Position numbers and translations under genes: made by a program | In this document: in pieces, positions 15,509 through 23,428 of the stretch | How the letters are laid out: every line of letters begins with the position of its first letter | Position numbering within the stretch: position 1 is the first letter of the stretch | Source of the DNA: a virus | Direction: 5' to 3' (one strand) | Length of the DNA stretch: 32,928 nt | Virus record (IMG/VR): IMGVR_UViG_3300042987_000873 | Span: 1-32,928 of that record | Notes under the pieces: model-generated | Databases searched by the model: none | Seen by the model: the letters and a program-made list of their open reading frames with translations, nothing else | What the model was told of the DNA's origin: nothing

Positions 15509-18500
15509 TTAGCCGATGACGGTGACGGTGTAGTTGCTGAGCGTTTGGCTGGATGCAAACGTCACGGTCACACTGTTGGTCGCATAGCTCACGTCGGTCA
15601 ACACCTGAGCGTCGGAACTATCCCTGACCTGCACGATCACATCCTTGGTTCCGAAGTTGTGGGTCACCGTGATGGTCGTTCCAGTTCCAGCTCCGGCTGC
15701 GCTATACTTCCTGCTAATCTGCTGGAACGCGCTGTTGTTGTGGTACTGGAGGGTGTTGCTGGTGCTGTTGTAGTACAGGTCACCCACCGCACCTGTGGGA
15801 GCGGAGGCTAGGCCGGTGAGGTTGAGCTGGCCGGTGGACTTGATGCGGAGGCGTTCTAAACCGGCCGTGTCGTCATAGATCGAGAACTCTCCAGCTCCAG
15901 AAACATAATTTGATCCGATTCTGTAGGTTCTTCCATTTGTCGAAGTCGAAACAAACTGCATTGAACAACCGCCAGTACTGGTCGATGACAACCTAGCCAA
16001 CAAGCCTGTGCTGTTGTCGCGGATGTCCAACCTGTAGCCGGGAGTTGTTCCAATTCCAACATTCCTACTGCTGTCAATATACACCGCATCACTCCCGCCC
16101 ACCGCCAGCGCGAGGGTGTCGTTTCCGGTGGGGAAGTAGAGGCCGGTGTTGGGATCTGCAATGCGAGAGAATGAGGGATTTGAAGCAGTCCCATTCACAC
16201 CGGAAAGGGTGCTTCCTGCCGAGGTGATTCTTAATGATTCAAGCCCTCCAGATGATCCTCTTGTAACGAATACCAAATCATTGCTTGGGGTTGCTTGGCT
16301 TACAAACTGACAATTAACTGATCCGCCAAACAGTCCAGCTGAGTTGTAAAACTCCAGAGATGAAAACGCGTTATCTGTATTGCTGGTGTTTCTTACCCTG
16401 ATTGTCGATCCAGAAACTGGAGGGCTTGTTAAAGCCGTCGAGGAACTAGATTTGTTTATTTCCAGCGGCTGAACTGGTGTAGTGGCACCAACGCCCAGAT
16501 TCCCCGAGGCGTCGAGGGTCATCCTTGGTGATCCAGCAGTAGTGAACTGAATCCGTCGATCCGCATTGGACCCTAGCGAGATACCGACATCGTATGCTCC
16601 GGAACTGTTGGCTTTGTAGACCCCTTGATCTCCTCCACCCACCAGAGAGATGACGCCATTGTCAGAAGTTCCACCGTCGAAGCAGGCAATCGCGTTTGAG
16701 GGAGCAGTGTAGCTCGATGCCGCTGTGCCGTGCTGCTGGACGTTGAGCTTGGAGTTGGTTCCGATTACGGAGGTGCGGTTGACGAGCAGGTTGCCGGAGT
16801 CGGTGATCCTAACTGCATCACTTCCGATTGCTGTGCTGTAGATCCGAAACGTGTCTCCATCCAAACCGGCAAAAAACTTTCCGTCGACTGTCGCACTGTT
16901 AAACCAGATTCCGGCTCCGCCATCAGAATGGCCGAGTTTCATCCGACCATTGGTGATCTTGATGGCCTCTTGATAAGTAAGGTTCCCAGCGACGGTCAGT
17001 TTCCCCGAGGCGTCGAGGGTCATCTTTGGGTCGCCCCAACTAATGTTCGCGTCAGCGCCACTGGTGTTGTTTGCTGCCGTTCTCCAGTAGTGGTTGCCTT
17101 GTTTCTGCCAATACTGACTCGCTTGTCCGTTTGCCAGATACTGCCAAGAGGCTCCGGACGCTCCGACGTAAGCGTTGGCTCCGAAAAAGATTTCGCTCTC
17201 GTTGCCAGCAGAAGCGTATCCAGTGATGCAAGGCCCTTGACCGACCTGTATGGATTTGTATCCGCTGTACCAAACCTTAGGCGTCACCCCCAACCCAAGG
17301 TTGCCGGAGGAGTCCAGCGTGGCGCGTAGCGTCGGAGTTCCACCTCCGTCCGACAAAAACTGCAACACCGAGTTGTAAGCGAACTGCACGGTGCCAGATC
17401 CGTCTCGTATTTGTCGCCAAAAACTGCGTACAGCCCCATTGTCCGAAAGCTGAACCTGCGAGTAGTTTGACGCGCTCACTCCAGCATTCTGACTATTAAC
17501 TCGAAGCGAAACAGAGGCGTCTGTGCTGTTTACTTCGGTGTTTACGTTTGGTGATGACGTCCCGATGCCAAGGCGGTTGTTCGAGTTGTCCCAGAACAGA
17601 TTCGAGGAGAAGCCTATGCTGTTCGCGGTAGGGGTGTTTGAGCAGAACGGAATCTGACCCTCTGTGTAGGCGGTCGACTTGGCGAAGTGGAACACCCCAC
17701 CAGACAGCACCATGCCGTTGCCTGCGGTGTAGGAACCGGCTTGGGAGAACTTAACGAATGGAACCGGAGTCGTCCCAAGCGTTCCACCTGCATTGGCCGT
17801 ACAGACCCAGCCAGAATCCGCATTCGCAGTTCCGGTCTCGATGAACGTGAACGCACCAACCAGCTCGTCCCAAGTGTTGGCATCCAGCGAACGGGTCATT
17901 GCCGAAGACGGACCTTGCCAGATATAGATGCCGTTCTGCTGCGACAGGCTCTGATCCTTCACCAAGATGCGGGTGGTGCCGCTGGTGAAGGTTGCCGGAT
18001 CAATGCCGTCGATCAGCCCAGATCCGGGTGCGCTCAGGTTGATGTCCGCCGTGGACGCCACCAAGCAACTCGCCTTGATGTCCAAACCTTGAGCGACAGA
18101 GTCAACATATCCCTTGGTGGCCAGCGTGGAGCCAGACGATCCGGATGTGACGTTTCCGCTGTTGATGATGTTGAACCCAGCGATGTCCAGATCCGCAGTC
18201 AGAGCGCCGAATCCGGTCAGCGAGATCGAGGACTTGGCAGTGGCTGCAGGATTGTTGGACGCATCACCGACATAGAACTGGCCCGTAGCCAACGCCAGAC
18301 GAGCCAACGGCAGCAGACCGCTTGTGATGTTTGCAGCGTTGGTCGTGTCGGTCGTTGCCGAAGCGGCCAGTCCAGAAACAGAGCCAGCAGGAATCGAAGC
18401 GGACCACTTTGGCTTCGTATTAATTCCGTCGTAGGTGAGGATGTATCCATCCGTTCCAACGCCCAGCTTGGCAGTCGTCGCAAGACCGCTCTGGTAGAGA

Positions 18501-18952
18501 AGCTCTCCAGCAGCACCTCCAGCGACATTTGTAGCGGTCGTCGCCGTGGTGGCAGTAGTGGCAGTGGTGGCCGATCCAACACTGAGCGACGATTGGTTGA
18601 CCCACTCAGGAGCGGTTGCCCCAGAGTTGACCTTCAGAACCTGATTCGCAGTGCCAATTCCGAGGAACGTCGTGTCACCAGCCGTGAGCTGATACGGCAG
18701 ACTGCCAGCAGCGCCACCGGAAAGATCCGCAGCGACAATGGTCGTGGAGGAACTGTCGAGGACCGTGCGGACATTGGACCCATCCCACCACTTGAGAACT
18801 CGGGTGGACGCAGAACCAGAGGTGTCGGTCCAGAAGTATCCAATGTCGCCACCAGATGACAGCGTCGGATTCCCTGTGCCGATGTTGAAGACCTTAAAGT
18901 CCTGAACCTCGTTCTTGTTGAGGGTAATCGAATTAAGGAATGGGACTGGCAT
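15509..18952 (-). CDS. Long tail fibre protein
   Basis: 1147 residues. The N-terminal ~200 residues contain repeated GGAAGxLxYQ and SATTATTATTATTAT elements. Then comes TKGYVDSVAQGLDIKASCLVAS (about 280-300), a motif typical of phage fibres. A long repetitive shaft follows, with multiple DASGxLxVxGN and LDSSGNLGLG units (the MTLDASG sequence is nearly identical at DNA level near 16505 and 17005). The last ~70 residues form an Ig-like beta domain with VTHNFGTKDVIVQVRD, similar to the C-terminus of the 18965-19486 product. Some segments are A/T-richer, consistent with mosaic exchange. It should recognise the host surface. No intramolecular chaperone (peptidase S74) domain is seen. Confidence 0.82.
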   Translation of the reverse strand: MPVPFLNSITLNKNEVQDFKVFNIGTGNPTLSSGGDIGYFWTDTSGSASTRVLKWWDGSNVRTVLDSSSTTIVAADLSGGAAGSLPYQLTAGDTTFLGIGTANQVLKVNSGATAPEWVNQSSLSVGSATTATTATTATTATNVAGGAAGELLYQSGLATTAKLGVGTDGYILTYDGINTKPKWSASIPAGSVSGLAASATTDTTNAANITSGLLPLARLALATGQFYVGDASNNPAATAKSSISLTGFGALTADLDIAGFNIINSGNVTSGSSGSTLATKGYVDSVAQGLDIKASCLVASTADINLSAPGSGLIDGIDPATFTSGTTRILVKDQSLSQQNGIYIWQGPSSAMTRSLDANTWDELVGAFTFIETGTANADSGWVCTANAGGTLGTTPVPFVKFSQAGSYTAGNGMVLSGGVFHFAKSTAYTEGQIPFCSNTPTANSIGFSSNLFWDNSNNRLGIGTSSPNVNTEVNSTDASVSLRVNSQNAGVSASNYSQVQLSDNGAVRSFWRQIRDGSGTVQFAYNSVLQFLSDGGGTPTLRATLDSSGNLGLGVTPKVWYSGYKSIQVGQGPCITGYASAGNESEIFFGANAYVGASGASWQYLANGQASQYWQKQGNHYWRTAANNTSGADANISWGDPKMTLDASGKLTVAGNLTYQEAIKITNGRMKLGHSDGGAGIWFNSATVDGKFFAGLDGDTFRIYSTAIGSDAVRITDSGNLLVNRTSVIGTNSKLNVQQHGTAASSYTAPSNAIACFDGGTSDNGVISLVGGGDQGVYKANSSGAYDVGISLGSNADRRIQFTTAGSPRMTLDASGNLGVGATTPVQPLEINKSSSSTALTSPPVSGSTIRVRNTSNTDNAFSSLEFYNSAGLFGGSVNCQFVSQATPSNDLVFVTRGSSGGLESLRITSAGSTLSGVNGTASNPSFSRIADPNTGLYFPTGNDTLALAVGGSDAVYIDSSRNVGIGTTPGYRLDIRDNSTGLLARLSSTSTGGCSMQFVSTSTNGRTYRIGSNYVSGAGEFSIYDDTAGLERLRIKSTGQLNLTGLASAPTGAVGDLYYNSTSNTLQYHNNSAFQQISRKYSAAGAGTGTTITVTHNFGTKDVIVQVRDSSDAQVLTDVSYATNSVTVTFASSQTLSNYTVTVIG

Positions 18953-18964
18953 GATTGGATCTCG

Positions 18965-19486
18965 TTAGAAGTTCAGATAAGCGGTTCCGGTCTGGGCTCC
19001 CGGGAAGTGGACTCGGACAGTATTTGCATTCACATACTCAACCTCGGTCCATCCAGCACGACCCAGAGGATCAATCACCCACACAGTAGGGTAGGCGTTG
19101 AGGTTGTGAGTGATCACCCATGGGTTTGCGGAAACACCCTGCGTATGGGTGTAGGTGGTGGTCTGTAAGGCAGTCCTGGCATCTACAGGCGTCTTTGTCT
19201 GTAGGTACTTACTGCCATCGGCGAAGACCACCTGATTGGCTGTCAGGTCGCCGACCTGAATGCTGCTGCCAATCAACACATCGTTACCAACAGTGATCGT
19301 GTTGGTGACTGTCAGGTTGGTGAACTCGGCATTGGGGTTTGCCGAGAACAACTGAGCGACCGTTACCTTCTTGGTCGTCCCAGTGGGGGACATCGATGTA
19401 TCACTGACATCGACGATTGGCAGAGGATCAACTGCCGGATCCAGTACTGTGATCGGCGCAAGACCTGTGATCTTTACGTCAGCCAC
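18965..19486 (-). CDS. Short fibre/structural protein with HNL-type C-terminal domain
   Basis: 173 residues from a GTG at 19486. The N-terminus (KITGLAPITVLDPAVDPLPIVDVSDTSMSPTGTTKKVTVAQL) is the standard attachment-type opening of phage fibre and tail-appendage proteins. A short beta-repeat segment follows (FTNLTVTNTITVGNDVLIG). The last ~65 residues (TQGVSANPWVITHNLNAYPTVWVIDP..YVNANTVRVHF) form a beta domain related to the end of the long fibre next door. It probably forms an adaptor or short fibre to which the long fibre binds. Confidence 0.66.
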   Translation of the reverse strand: MADVKITGLAPITVLDPAVDPLPIVDVSDTSMSPTGTTKKVTVAQLFSANPNAEFTNLTVTNTITVGNDVLIGSSIQVGDLTANQVVFADGSKYLQTKTPVDARTALQTTTYTHTQGVSANPWVITHNLNAYPTVWVIDPLGRAGWTEVEYVNANTVRVHFPGAQTGTAYLNF

Positions 19487-19497
19487 GAATCAGATCC

Positions 19498-19767
19498 TTA
19501 CGAGTTGATGATGCCGTTGTAGGCAATCACCGCACCAGACGCGAGCTGGAAGCTGGTGATGGGTCCGACGATCTCAGTGCCAAATGGAATCGTCGTTGCT
19601 GACCAGGTTCCACCAATCCCGTTTCCGGAGATGGAAGTGAAGACAGCGTTGGTGACGACCTGCAATTTGCAGAACGGACCGGTCTGGATGGATGTCGCTG
19701 TCACCAGTGAGAAGCCTGCGCTTCCCATGCTCAACTCGGCGGCCAGATTGGCGTTGATTGAACTCAT
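19498..19767 (-). CDS. Small virion-associated structural protein
   Basis: 89 residues, beta-rich, with no charged clusters. The sequence includes SLVTATSIQTGPFCKLQVVTNAVFTSI and TTIPFGTEIVGPITSFQLASGAVIAYNG. The TIPxGxxIxGxIxxIxLxSGxVIAY pattern is common in small phage head-decoration or fibre-base proteins and would fold as a jelly-roll-like sandwich. The ATG at 19767 overlaps the stop of the upstream gene by four bases. Its place between head genes and fibre genes fits a head-tail or decoration protein, but no family name can be given with confidence. Confidence 0.55.
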   Translation of the reverse strand: MSSINANLAAELSMGSAGFSLVTATSIQTGPFCKLQVVTNAVFTSISGNGIGGTWSATTIPFGTEIVGPITSFQLASGAVIAYNGIINS

Positions 19768-20018
19768 ATTTCCCAGATCTTTCTTATTTGGTTCTTCGTG
19801 AAGGTGCTCTCGAAACGACTGCCTTGGCGCTGCTCCATGTTGTAGAAGCCGCGTTTGACTTCGTCCTTAAGCTCCGATTGCTTTGCGAATCCGACTGGGG
19901 AGATCCTGTTGATACAGGACCTCCGCCAAGTCTTGCCTTCCAAAGTGATGGAATCGGTTCCCATCGGAACGATCTGTTCGACGGTCCTTCCATTGTTCTC
20001 GAAGGAGTAGATGGGCAT
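19764..20018 (-). CDS. Conserved small phage protein of head region
   Basis: 84 residues from an ATG at 20018 that shares one base with the upstream stop (TAATG). MPIYSFEN..TVEQIVPMGTDSITLEGKTWRR is followed by a Lys/Arg/Gln-rich tail ending in RKIWEI. I recall similar small proteins near capsid genes of environmental phages, but not their function. The opening resembles FmdB-type regulators, yet the paired zinc-ligand cysteines are absent. It could be a small capsid-binding protein. Confidence 0.5.
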   Translation of the reverse strand: MPIYSFENNGRTVEQIVPMGTDSITLEGKTWRRSCINRISPVGFAKQSELKDEVKRGFYNMEQRQGSRFESTFTKNQIRKIWEI

Positions 20019-20311
20019 TACTCGTTCTCCGAATCGTAGTCCTCGACCATCTTCCGCATGCTCTTCTCGTCCATGGACTGGCCTTCCTCCATGTCGTATT
20101 TCTCGCCTTTCTCCTCGTACTCGGCGGGCATGCCATTGACGCTCTTGATCTCGACGTAGGCTTCGCCGTTGTCGAGTTTCTTGAGGACGCCTTTGACCTC
20201 GTTCAGGGTGACTTCATCACCGACTTCAGGGGTCACATTTTCGCCATTCTCGGAATCAGTGGCGAGCGCCTCGACAGGAATAGAAATCATGGGCGGATTC
20301 TCATCGGCCAT
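20018..20311 (-). CDS. Small acidic protein after capsid gene
   Basis: 97 residues from the ATG at 20311. It is strongly acidic, with a C-terminal half dominated by Glu/Asp/Lys (EEKGEKYDMEEGQ..). The central region (PEVGDEVTLNEVKGVLKKLDNGEAYVEIKSVNG) reads as a small beta-barrel of the VGDxVxL..GxVxxxxxGxAxVxI type, a fold used by small capsid-associated proteins. The in-frame stretch up to 20410 is not used as coding here because it is occupied by a terminator-like hairpin. Position just after the capsid gene suggests a head accessory role. No SD is evident. Confidence 0.6.
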   Translation of the reverse strand: MADENPPMISIPVEALATDSENGENVTPEVGDEVTLNEVKGVLKKLDNGEAYVEIKSVNGMPAEYEEKGEKYDMEEGQSMDEKSMRKMVEDYDSENE

Positions 20312-20331
20312 ATCATGTCCGCAAGCGGAAT

Positions 20332-20368
20332 GAGAAAGGGGGGCACCACCTTGTCGGCGATGCCCCCC
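20332..20368 (-). terminator. Intrinsic terminator-like hairpin downstream of capsid gene
   Basis: On the minus strand GGGGGGCA and TGCCCCCC form a perfect 8-bp stem (20368-20361 with 20345-20338). The stem can be extended by TCGCC/GGTGG with wobble pairs around a GACAA loop. It is followed by TTTCTC. It starts 47 bases after the capsid stop. The T-tract is short, so it may only partly stop transcription and thereby raise capsid mRNA over the genes beyond. Confidence 0.6.
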
Positions 20369-20414
20369 AGGGCCGACAGCGATCACCATGATGGTGGCTG
20401 TCTTCTTCATGTGA

Positions 20415-21572
20415 TTACAGGGTGGTCGAGGTCTTCGTGCGGTGGACGAGATACCAGACGGGGTTACCGGTGTTCGTCGCAGAGGTGTTACCAGCGGCCA
20501 GACGCAGGGCGGTGAAATACAGCTTCACACCGACGGTGACGAGCTGGTTCAACGGGTCGGACTTGTCCGGGGTATCGGTGATCACGATTTTCGGGGAGAG
20601 CGGATCATCACCGGTGAGGTGAGGAATACCGAACGCCTCGTTGCCGAAGAAGAACGACGCGATGATGTCCTTGCTGACGGCGAGACCACCACCAGCAGGA
20701 GTGGCCTGGTAGACAAACTCATCGGCGGCGGTGGCAGAGCCGGTGCTGACGAACGAGTTGGTCTGGGTGACGACGCGGCATCCGTAGATGGAGCCAACCT
20801 CGCCCTTGTAGAAGGGTTGACCCTTGTTGCCGTAGTTCGAGGCATTGAGCCAGTCGCTGTCGCGCATCAGGTCGCGGGCCACACGAGGATCGGTGGCGAG
20901 GACGTAGCCACCATTGATCAGCGGAGCGCGGTTGCGCTTCAGCCGGGTCATGGAGTCGAGGACAGCCGAAGCAGTCATCGTGGCATCAGCAGCGGCCGTC
21001 GCGCTGTTCAACGCAGAGAAGGTCTGCGTGGTGAGCGTGGCGGGATTGCCGTACACCTTGATGCCCGGAGGATTTTGTCCGGCGGTATTGTTGATCGCGT
21101 CTTCGTTTGAAATCGACGATTCAATTCCGGAACCAATGGAGGAACCGCTGGCGGTGAGGTTGGAGCCGATCAAGGTGTTACGGATGACCGAGTCAACCCA
21201 CAGAGCCATATCCAGACCGGAGGTTTTGGTGGCCTGCTGGAGTGAGTTGAACAGGTCCGTAGCACGGAGGATGTCGGTGAGCCCGATGACCTGGCCGTAC
21301 TGGGCGAGGGGCTTCTCAAGCCTGTTGAGCGACAGAGCGCGGTAGTTCGCAGAGCTGATCGCGGTGCCCTCAGACGAGATCGTCTGAACGCCCGAGATGC
21401 TGGGCGACCCGAAACGGAACATGGAGATGGCCTTGTTACCGTTGTTCTTGGGGATCGGCGCCTTCATCGCGAACTGATCGAGGATCGTCTCCTGCTGGAC
21501 GATCGAGAGCAGCTCTTTGCTGAAGTAGTTCTGGAACTGGTTGGTGAGCGTGGTTGAAGTGGTTACTGGCAT
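20415..21572 (-). CDS. Major capsid protein (N4-gp56 family-like)
   Basis: 385 residues, the most conserved-looking head gene. Features shared with the N4-gp56 family include an N-terminal Gln/Phe-rich helix (LTNQFQNYFSKELLSIV), a strand region with GNKAISMFRFGSPS (about 45-58), then EGTAISSANYRALSLNRLEKPLAQYGQVIGLTDIL with the typical QYGxxxxxTD (about 91-100). Later come YVLATDPRVARDLMRDSDW and GEVGSIYGCRVVTQTN, the P-domain end with GxIxGxRxxxT. This HK97-fold protein assembles the shell around the scaffold encoded just upstream in transcription. The start has no recognisable SD. A terminator-like hairpin follows the stop. Confidence 0.85.
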   Translation of the reverse strand: MPVTTSTTLTNQFQNYFSKELLSIVQQETILDQFAMKAPIPKNNGNKAISMFRFGSPSISGVQTISSEGTAISSANYRALSLNRLEKPLAQYGQVIGLTDILRATDLFNSLQQATKTSGLDMALWVDSVIRNTLIGSNLTASGSSIGSGIESSISNEDAINNTAGQNPPGIKVYGNPATLTTQTFSALNSATAAADATMTASAVLDSMTRLKRNRAPLINGGYVLATDPRVARDLMRDSDWLNASNYGNKGQPFYKGEVGSIYGCRVVTQTNSFVSTGSATAADEFVYQATPAGGGLAVSKDIIASFFFGNEAFGIPHLTGDDPLSPKIVITDTPDKSDPLNQLVTVGVKLYFTALRLAAGNTSATNTGNPVWYLVHRTKTSTTL

Positions 21573-21593
21573 AACAAGTTACGGTATGGTGCC

Positions 21594-22535
21594 TCAGTCT
21601 AGTGAGCGGTCGAATTCCCGCGACGCCTTCATCAGACGTTCCCGCTGCTCCTTGAGCGGGAGTTTGGCAAAGTCACTTTCCTCTGCCTTGAGCGGTCCGG
21701 CCGGCACACTCTTACCTATGGCTGTTTTCTTCTGGAGCTTGTCTAGCTGCTCCTTGAGCGCCTTGTTCTCCGATTCAATTGCCTGAGCCCGAGTCGCAGT
21801 GTCATGCAGCTTCACAAGCTCCACGGCGTGAGTCAGCCCATCAGGGATGGTGGTCAGCACCTTGTAGTTGTTCAGAAGGCCAACGACCTTCTTGTACTGC
21901 TCGGAGTTCTGATCCTTCAGCCACGGTTCCTTCTCGCTCAGGCGGGCATATGAATCCTCCCAAGACTTCTGGAACTGTTGCTGCTGGAGTTTGACTTGGT
22001 GTTCACCGGCTGCCTTGCGAGCAGCGTCTGCCTTGGCTCTGGCGGCCTGGGCGAGTTCGCGATCCCCATCTGCATCGAACTCCTTTGCGGCCTGCTCATA
22101 GTCTTCGGCTGTGAACCCCTTATCGTCCCGGAACTGGTTGGTCTGGCTGGTCTCGGCGGTCTGCCGGGACTTCTGCCATTCCTCACGTTCGCGGGCCAAC
22201 GCCTCCTTCTGGGCCTTGATAGCCTCCTTCTCAGCGTTGATTTCCGACCAGGTCTTGGCCTTGCGAGCCTCCTCCTTGGCGAACTTGGACTCCTTCTTCT
22301 GCGGTTCGGACTTGGGCTCCTGTTTCGGAGCTTCGGTCTCTTTCAAGGAACTTGCCTCTGGGGTTTCCTCGGTATTGCTGGACTCGGTGCTGGCGGAATC
22401 CTCCACAGGAGAACTCGCATCGGGGCTCTGCGCCTCGGGTTGAGGCTCAGGGGTTTCCCGATTGTCAATATCGACGCCGGCATCGAAGTCCCTCGCCATC
22501 GAGAGCACTCCATCAGCGGTTAATGCTTCACTCAT
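21594..22535 (-). CDS. Scaffolding-protein-like
   Basis: 313 residues, immediately before the capsid gene. Composition is typical of scaffolds: an acidic Pro/Ser/Glu-rich disordered N-terminus (25-75), a long charged Lys/Glu/Ala/Gln coiled-coil region (about 75-190), a second short coil (ENKALKEQLDKLQKK, near 265-280) and a basic-acidic C-terminal helix (LKEQRERLMKASREFDRSLD) that could bind capsid protein. It has no cysteine and no catalytic motif. Such proteins direct procapsid assembly and leave before DNA packaging. The assignment rests on composition and position. Confidence 0.7.
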   Translation of the reverse strand: MSEALTADGVLSMARDFDAGVDIDNRETPEPQPEAQSPDASSPVEDSASTESSNTEETPEASSLKETEAPKQEPKSEPQKKESKFAKEEARKAKTWSEINAEKEAIKAQKEALAREREEWQKSRQTAETSQTNQFRDDKGFTAEDYEQAAKEFDADGDRELAQAARAKADAARKAAGEHQVKLQQQQFQKSWEDSYARLSEKEPWLKDQNSEQYKKVVGLLNNYKVLTTIPDGLTHAVELVKLHDTATRAQAIESENKALKEQLDKLQKKTAIGKSVPAGPLKAEESDFAKLPLKEQRERLMKASREFDRSLD

Positions 22536-22551
22536 GTGCTATGTAACTCGT

Positions 22552-22575
22552 TAGCCAGACTGCACGCTCTGGCTA
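22552..22575 (-). other. Perfect 8-bp hairpin before scaffold gene
   Basis: TAGCCAGA and TCTGGCTA form a perfect inverted repeat with an 8-base loop in the 56-base gap between 22536 and 22591. There is no T-run after it, so it is not a standard terminator. It could be an mRNA-stabilising or processing hairpin in front of the scaffold-capsid genes. No other element is seen in this gap. Confidence 0.5.
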
Positions 22576-22591
22576 CCGTATTTGTGATACC

Positions 22592-22915
22592 CTAAGTGAT
22601 CGTATCCTGACCGGTATCATTGTCAGAATCCGAGATAGCTGATTCATCGGCCATCATCTCGATGACCTTGACCAAGCTGGCCTGACCCATGGCAAAGCCT
22701 GCTGAGTATTGCAAATGGTTTTTGTCGACCAGCGCCGACGCATTCTGCATGAGGACGGTATTGAGTAATGCGTCCCTGAACTTCTTGCCGGTCTCCGATT
22801 TGAAAAATGCTGCAAGTGCGATGGCGTCTGTCTTTTCCCATGGAAGCGGATTCACCCAGCATTGATGCCGGCTGAATGTCCATGCTGCCTTGAGCTTTGA
22901 GATGAAACGTATCAT
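22592..22915 (-). CDS. Hypothetical protein in head region
   Basis: 107 residues. The N-terminal third is basic and Trp-rich (MIRFISKLKAAWTF..WVNPLPWEKTDAIALAAFFKS). The middle is helical, including KKFRDALLNTVLMQNAS. The last 20 residues are acidic (DESAISDSDNDTGQD). There is no membrane helix or signal. It lies between a conserved small head-region protein and the scaffold gene. The amphipathic helix around LAAFFKSETGKKFRDAL resembles small phage proteins of unknown function in the portal-capsid interval. No function is claimed. Confidence 0.55.
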   Translation of the reverse strand: MIRFISKLKAAWTFSRHQCWVNPLPWEKTDAIALAAFFKSETGKKFRDALLNTVLMQNASALVDKNHLQYSAGFAMGQASLVKVIEMMADESAISDSDNDTGQDTIT

Positions 22916-22920
22916 GCGAT

Positions 22921-23166
22921 TTACCAGGCTTTGCAGCTCCAGTGCCGAGGCGTTGTCTTGTCGGTTGCGTTATCGCAGTTGTGCCTGGCCCTGAAGTTCT
23001 TACGGCGTTCCGGATTGTCGCGTTTGATCTCCATGTTGGGATCACCAAACCGTACCTTGATCACGGTGCCCTTGGGACTGCGGACGTAGACAGCACTCTT
23101 CTTCTTCTCGCCGGGCGTGTAGAACGGCTTGTTGAGAGTGACTTTCTTTCCTTGGTATTCGGCCAT
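22921..23166 (-). CDS. Conserved small phage protein with FGDPNMEIKRD motif
   Basis: 81 residues from the ATG at 23166. The sequence VTLNKPFYTPGEKKKSAVYV is followed by GTVIKVRFGDPNMEIKRDNPE, then RKNFRARHNCDN and HWSCKAW. This is a well-conserved motif set that I recall from many phages in the head-morphogenesis region, sometimes as the tail end of a larger protease or head protein. The Asp/His/Cys residues (RARHNC, HWSC) could bind metal. The reading frame is open further upstream but overlaps two other genes there. Function remains unknown; a head-associated role is suggested by position after the portal. Confidence 0.65.
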   Translation of the reverse strand: MAEYQGKKVTLNKPFYTPGEKKKSAVYVRSPKGTVIKVRFGDPNMEIKRDNPERRKNFRARHNCDNATDKTTPRHWSCKAW

Positions 23167-23167
23167 A

Positions 23168-23428
23168 TTAAAGAATAGATGCCTTTTCTTTCCTAAGCCT
23201 ATTGAGCTTCTCCTGCACACTCTTGGCAGTATCTGAAACCGGCTCGATCGAAACGGAGACTGGAGATTTCGTATTCGTCTCCGCAGTACTCGCATTCACC
23301 GATAGTATCGCGGTGTACTCGCCGCACCATTCTGTTGGAAGGACGGTAGGCCATGCGCTCGGCCTCCCGCTCGGCGGATACCTTCTGCAGGCGTTTTGGA
23401 CGAAATACCGGCATTTGATGCACATCAT
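23168..23428 (-). CDS. Small Cys-rich zinc-finger-like protein
   Basis: 86 residues. The first 38 carry CIKC (3-6), CRRYPP (14-19) and WCGEY (34-38), a pattern I recall from small phage and bacterial proteins (CxxC..C..PP..WCGE) that should bind one zinc ion through four cysteines. The remaining 48 residues are Ser/Thr/Val-rich and then Lys-rich, without motifs. That is where a second cysteine-motif protein is encoded in another frame (23199-23354). The start overlaps the portal stop by four bases. Function is unknown; a small regulatory or assembly role is possible. Confidence 0.65.
   Translation of the reverse strand: MMCIKCRYFVQNACRRYPPSGRPSAWPTVLPTEWCGEYTAILSVNASTAETNTKSPVSVSIEPVSDTAKSVQEKLNRLRKEKASIL
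23199..23354 (-). CDS. Overprinted zinc-ribbon-like micro-protein
   Basis: 51 residues in a different frame, wholly inside 23168-23428. The ATG at 23354 is preceded by GGGAGG at a spacing of eight bases, a good SD in a genome where many genes have none. It contains CEYC (21-24) and CQEC (43-46), a regular CxxC-x18-CxxC zinc-ribbon layout, and an otherwise protein-like charged composition. Alternatives are a frameshift joining it to the N-terminal zinc motif of the other frame, or chance. The matched cysteine pairs plus the SD argue for translation. Confidence 0.5.
   Translation of the reverse strand: MAYRPSNRMVRRVHRDTIGECEYCGDEYEISSLRFDRAGFRYCQECAGEAQ

Noticed and set aside
17687-18859. 390-residue plus-strand open frame opposite the long fibre
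   Set aside because: Arg/Ser-rich shadow of the repetitive fibre gene, no motifs, no start context.
19764-20018. FmdB-type zinc-ribbon regulator
   Set aside because: The opening MPIYSF is similar but the required CxxC pairs are missing.
20018-20410. Longer start for the post-capsid gene
   Set aside because: The extra 33 codons cover a terminator-like hairpin and read as unlikely protein; the ATG at 20311 is preferred.
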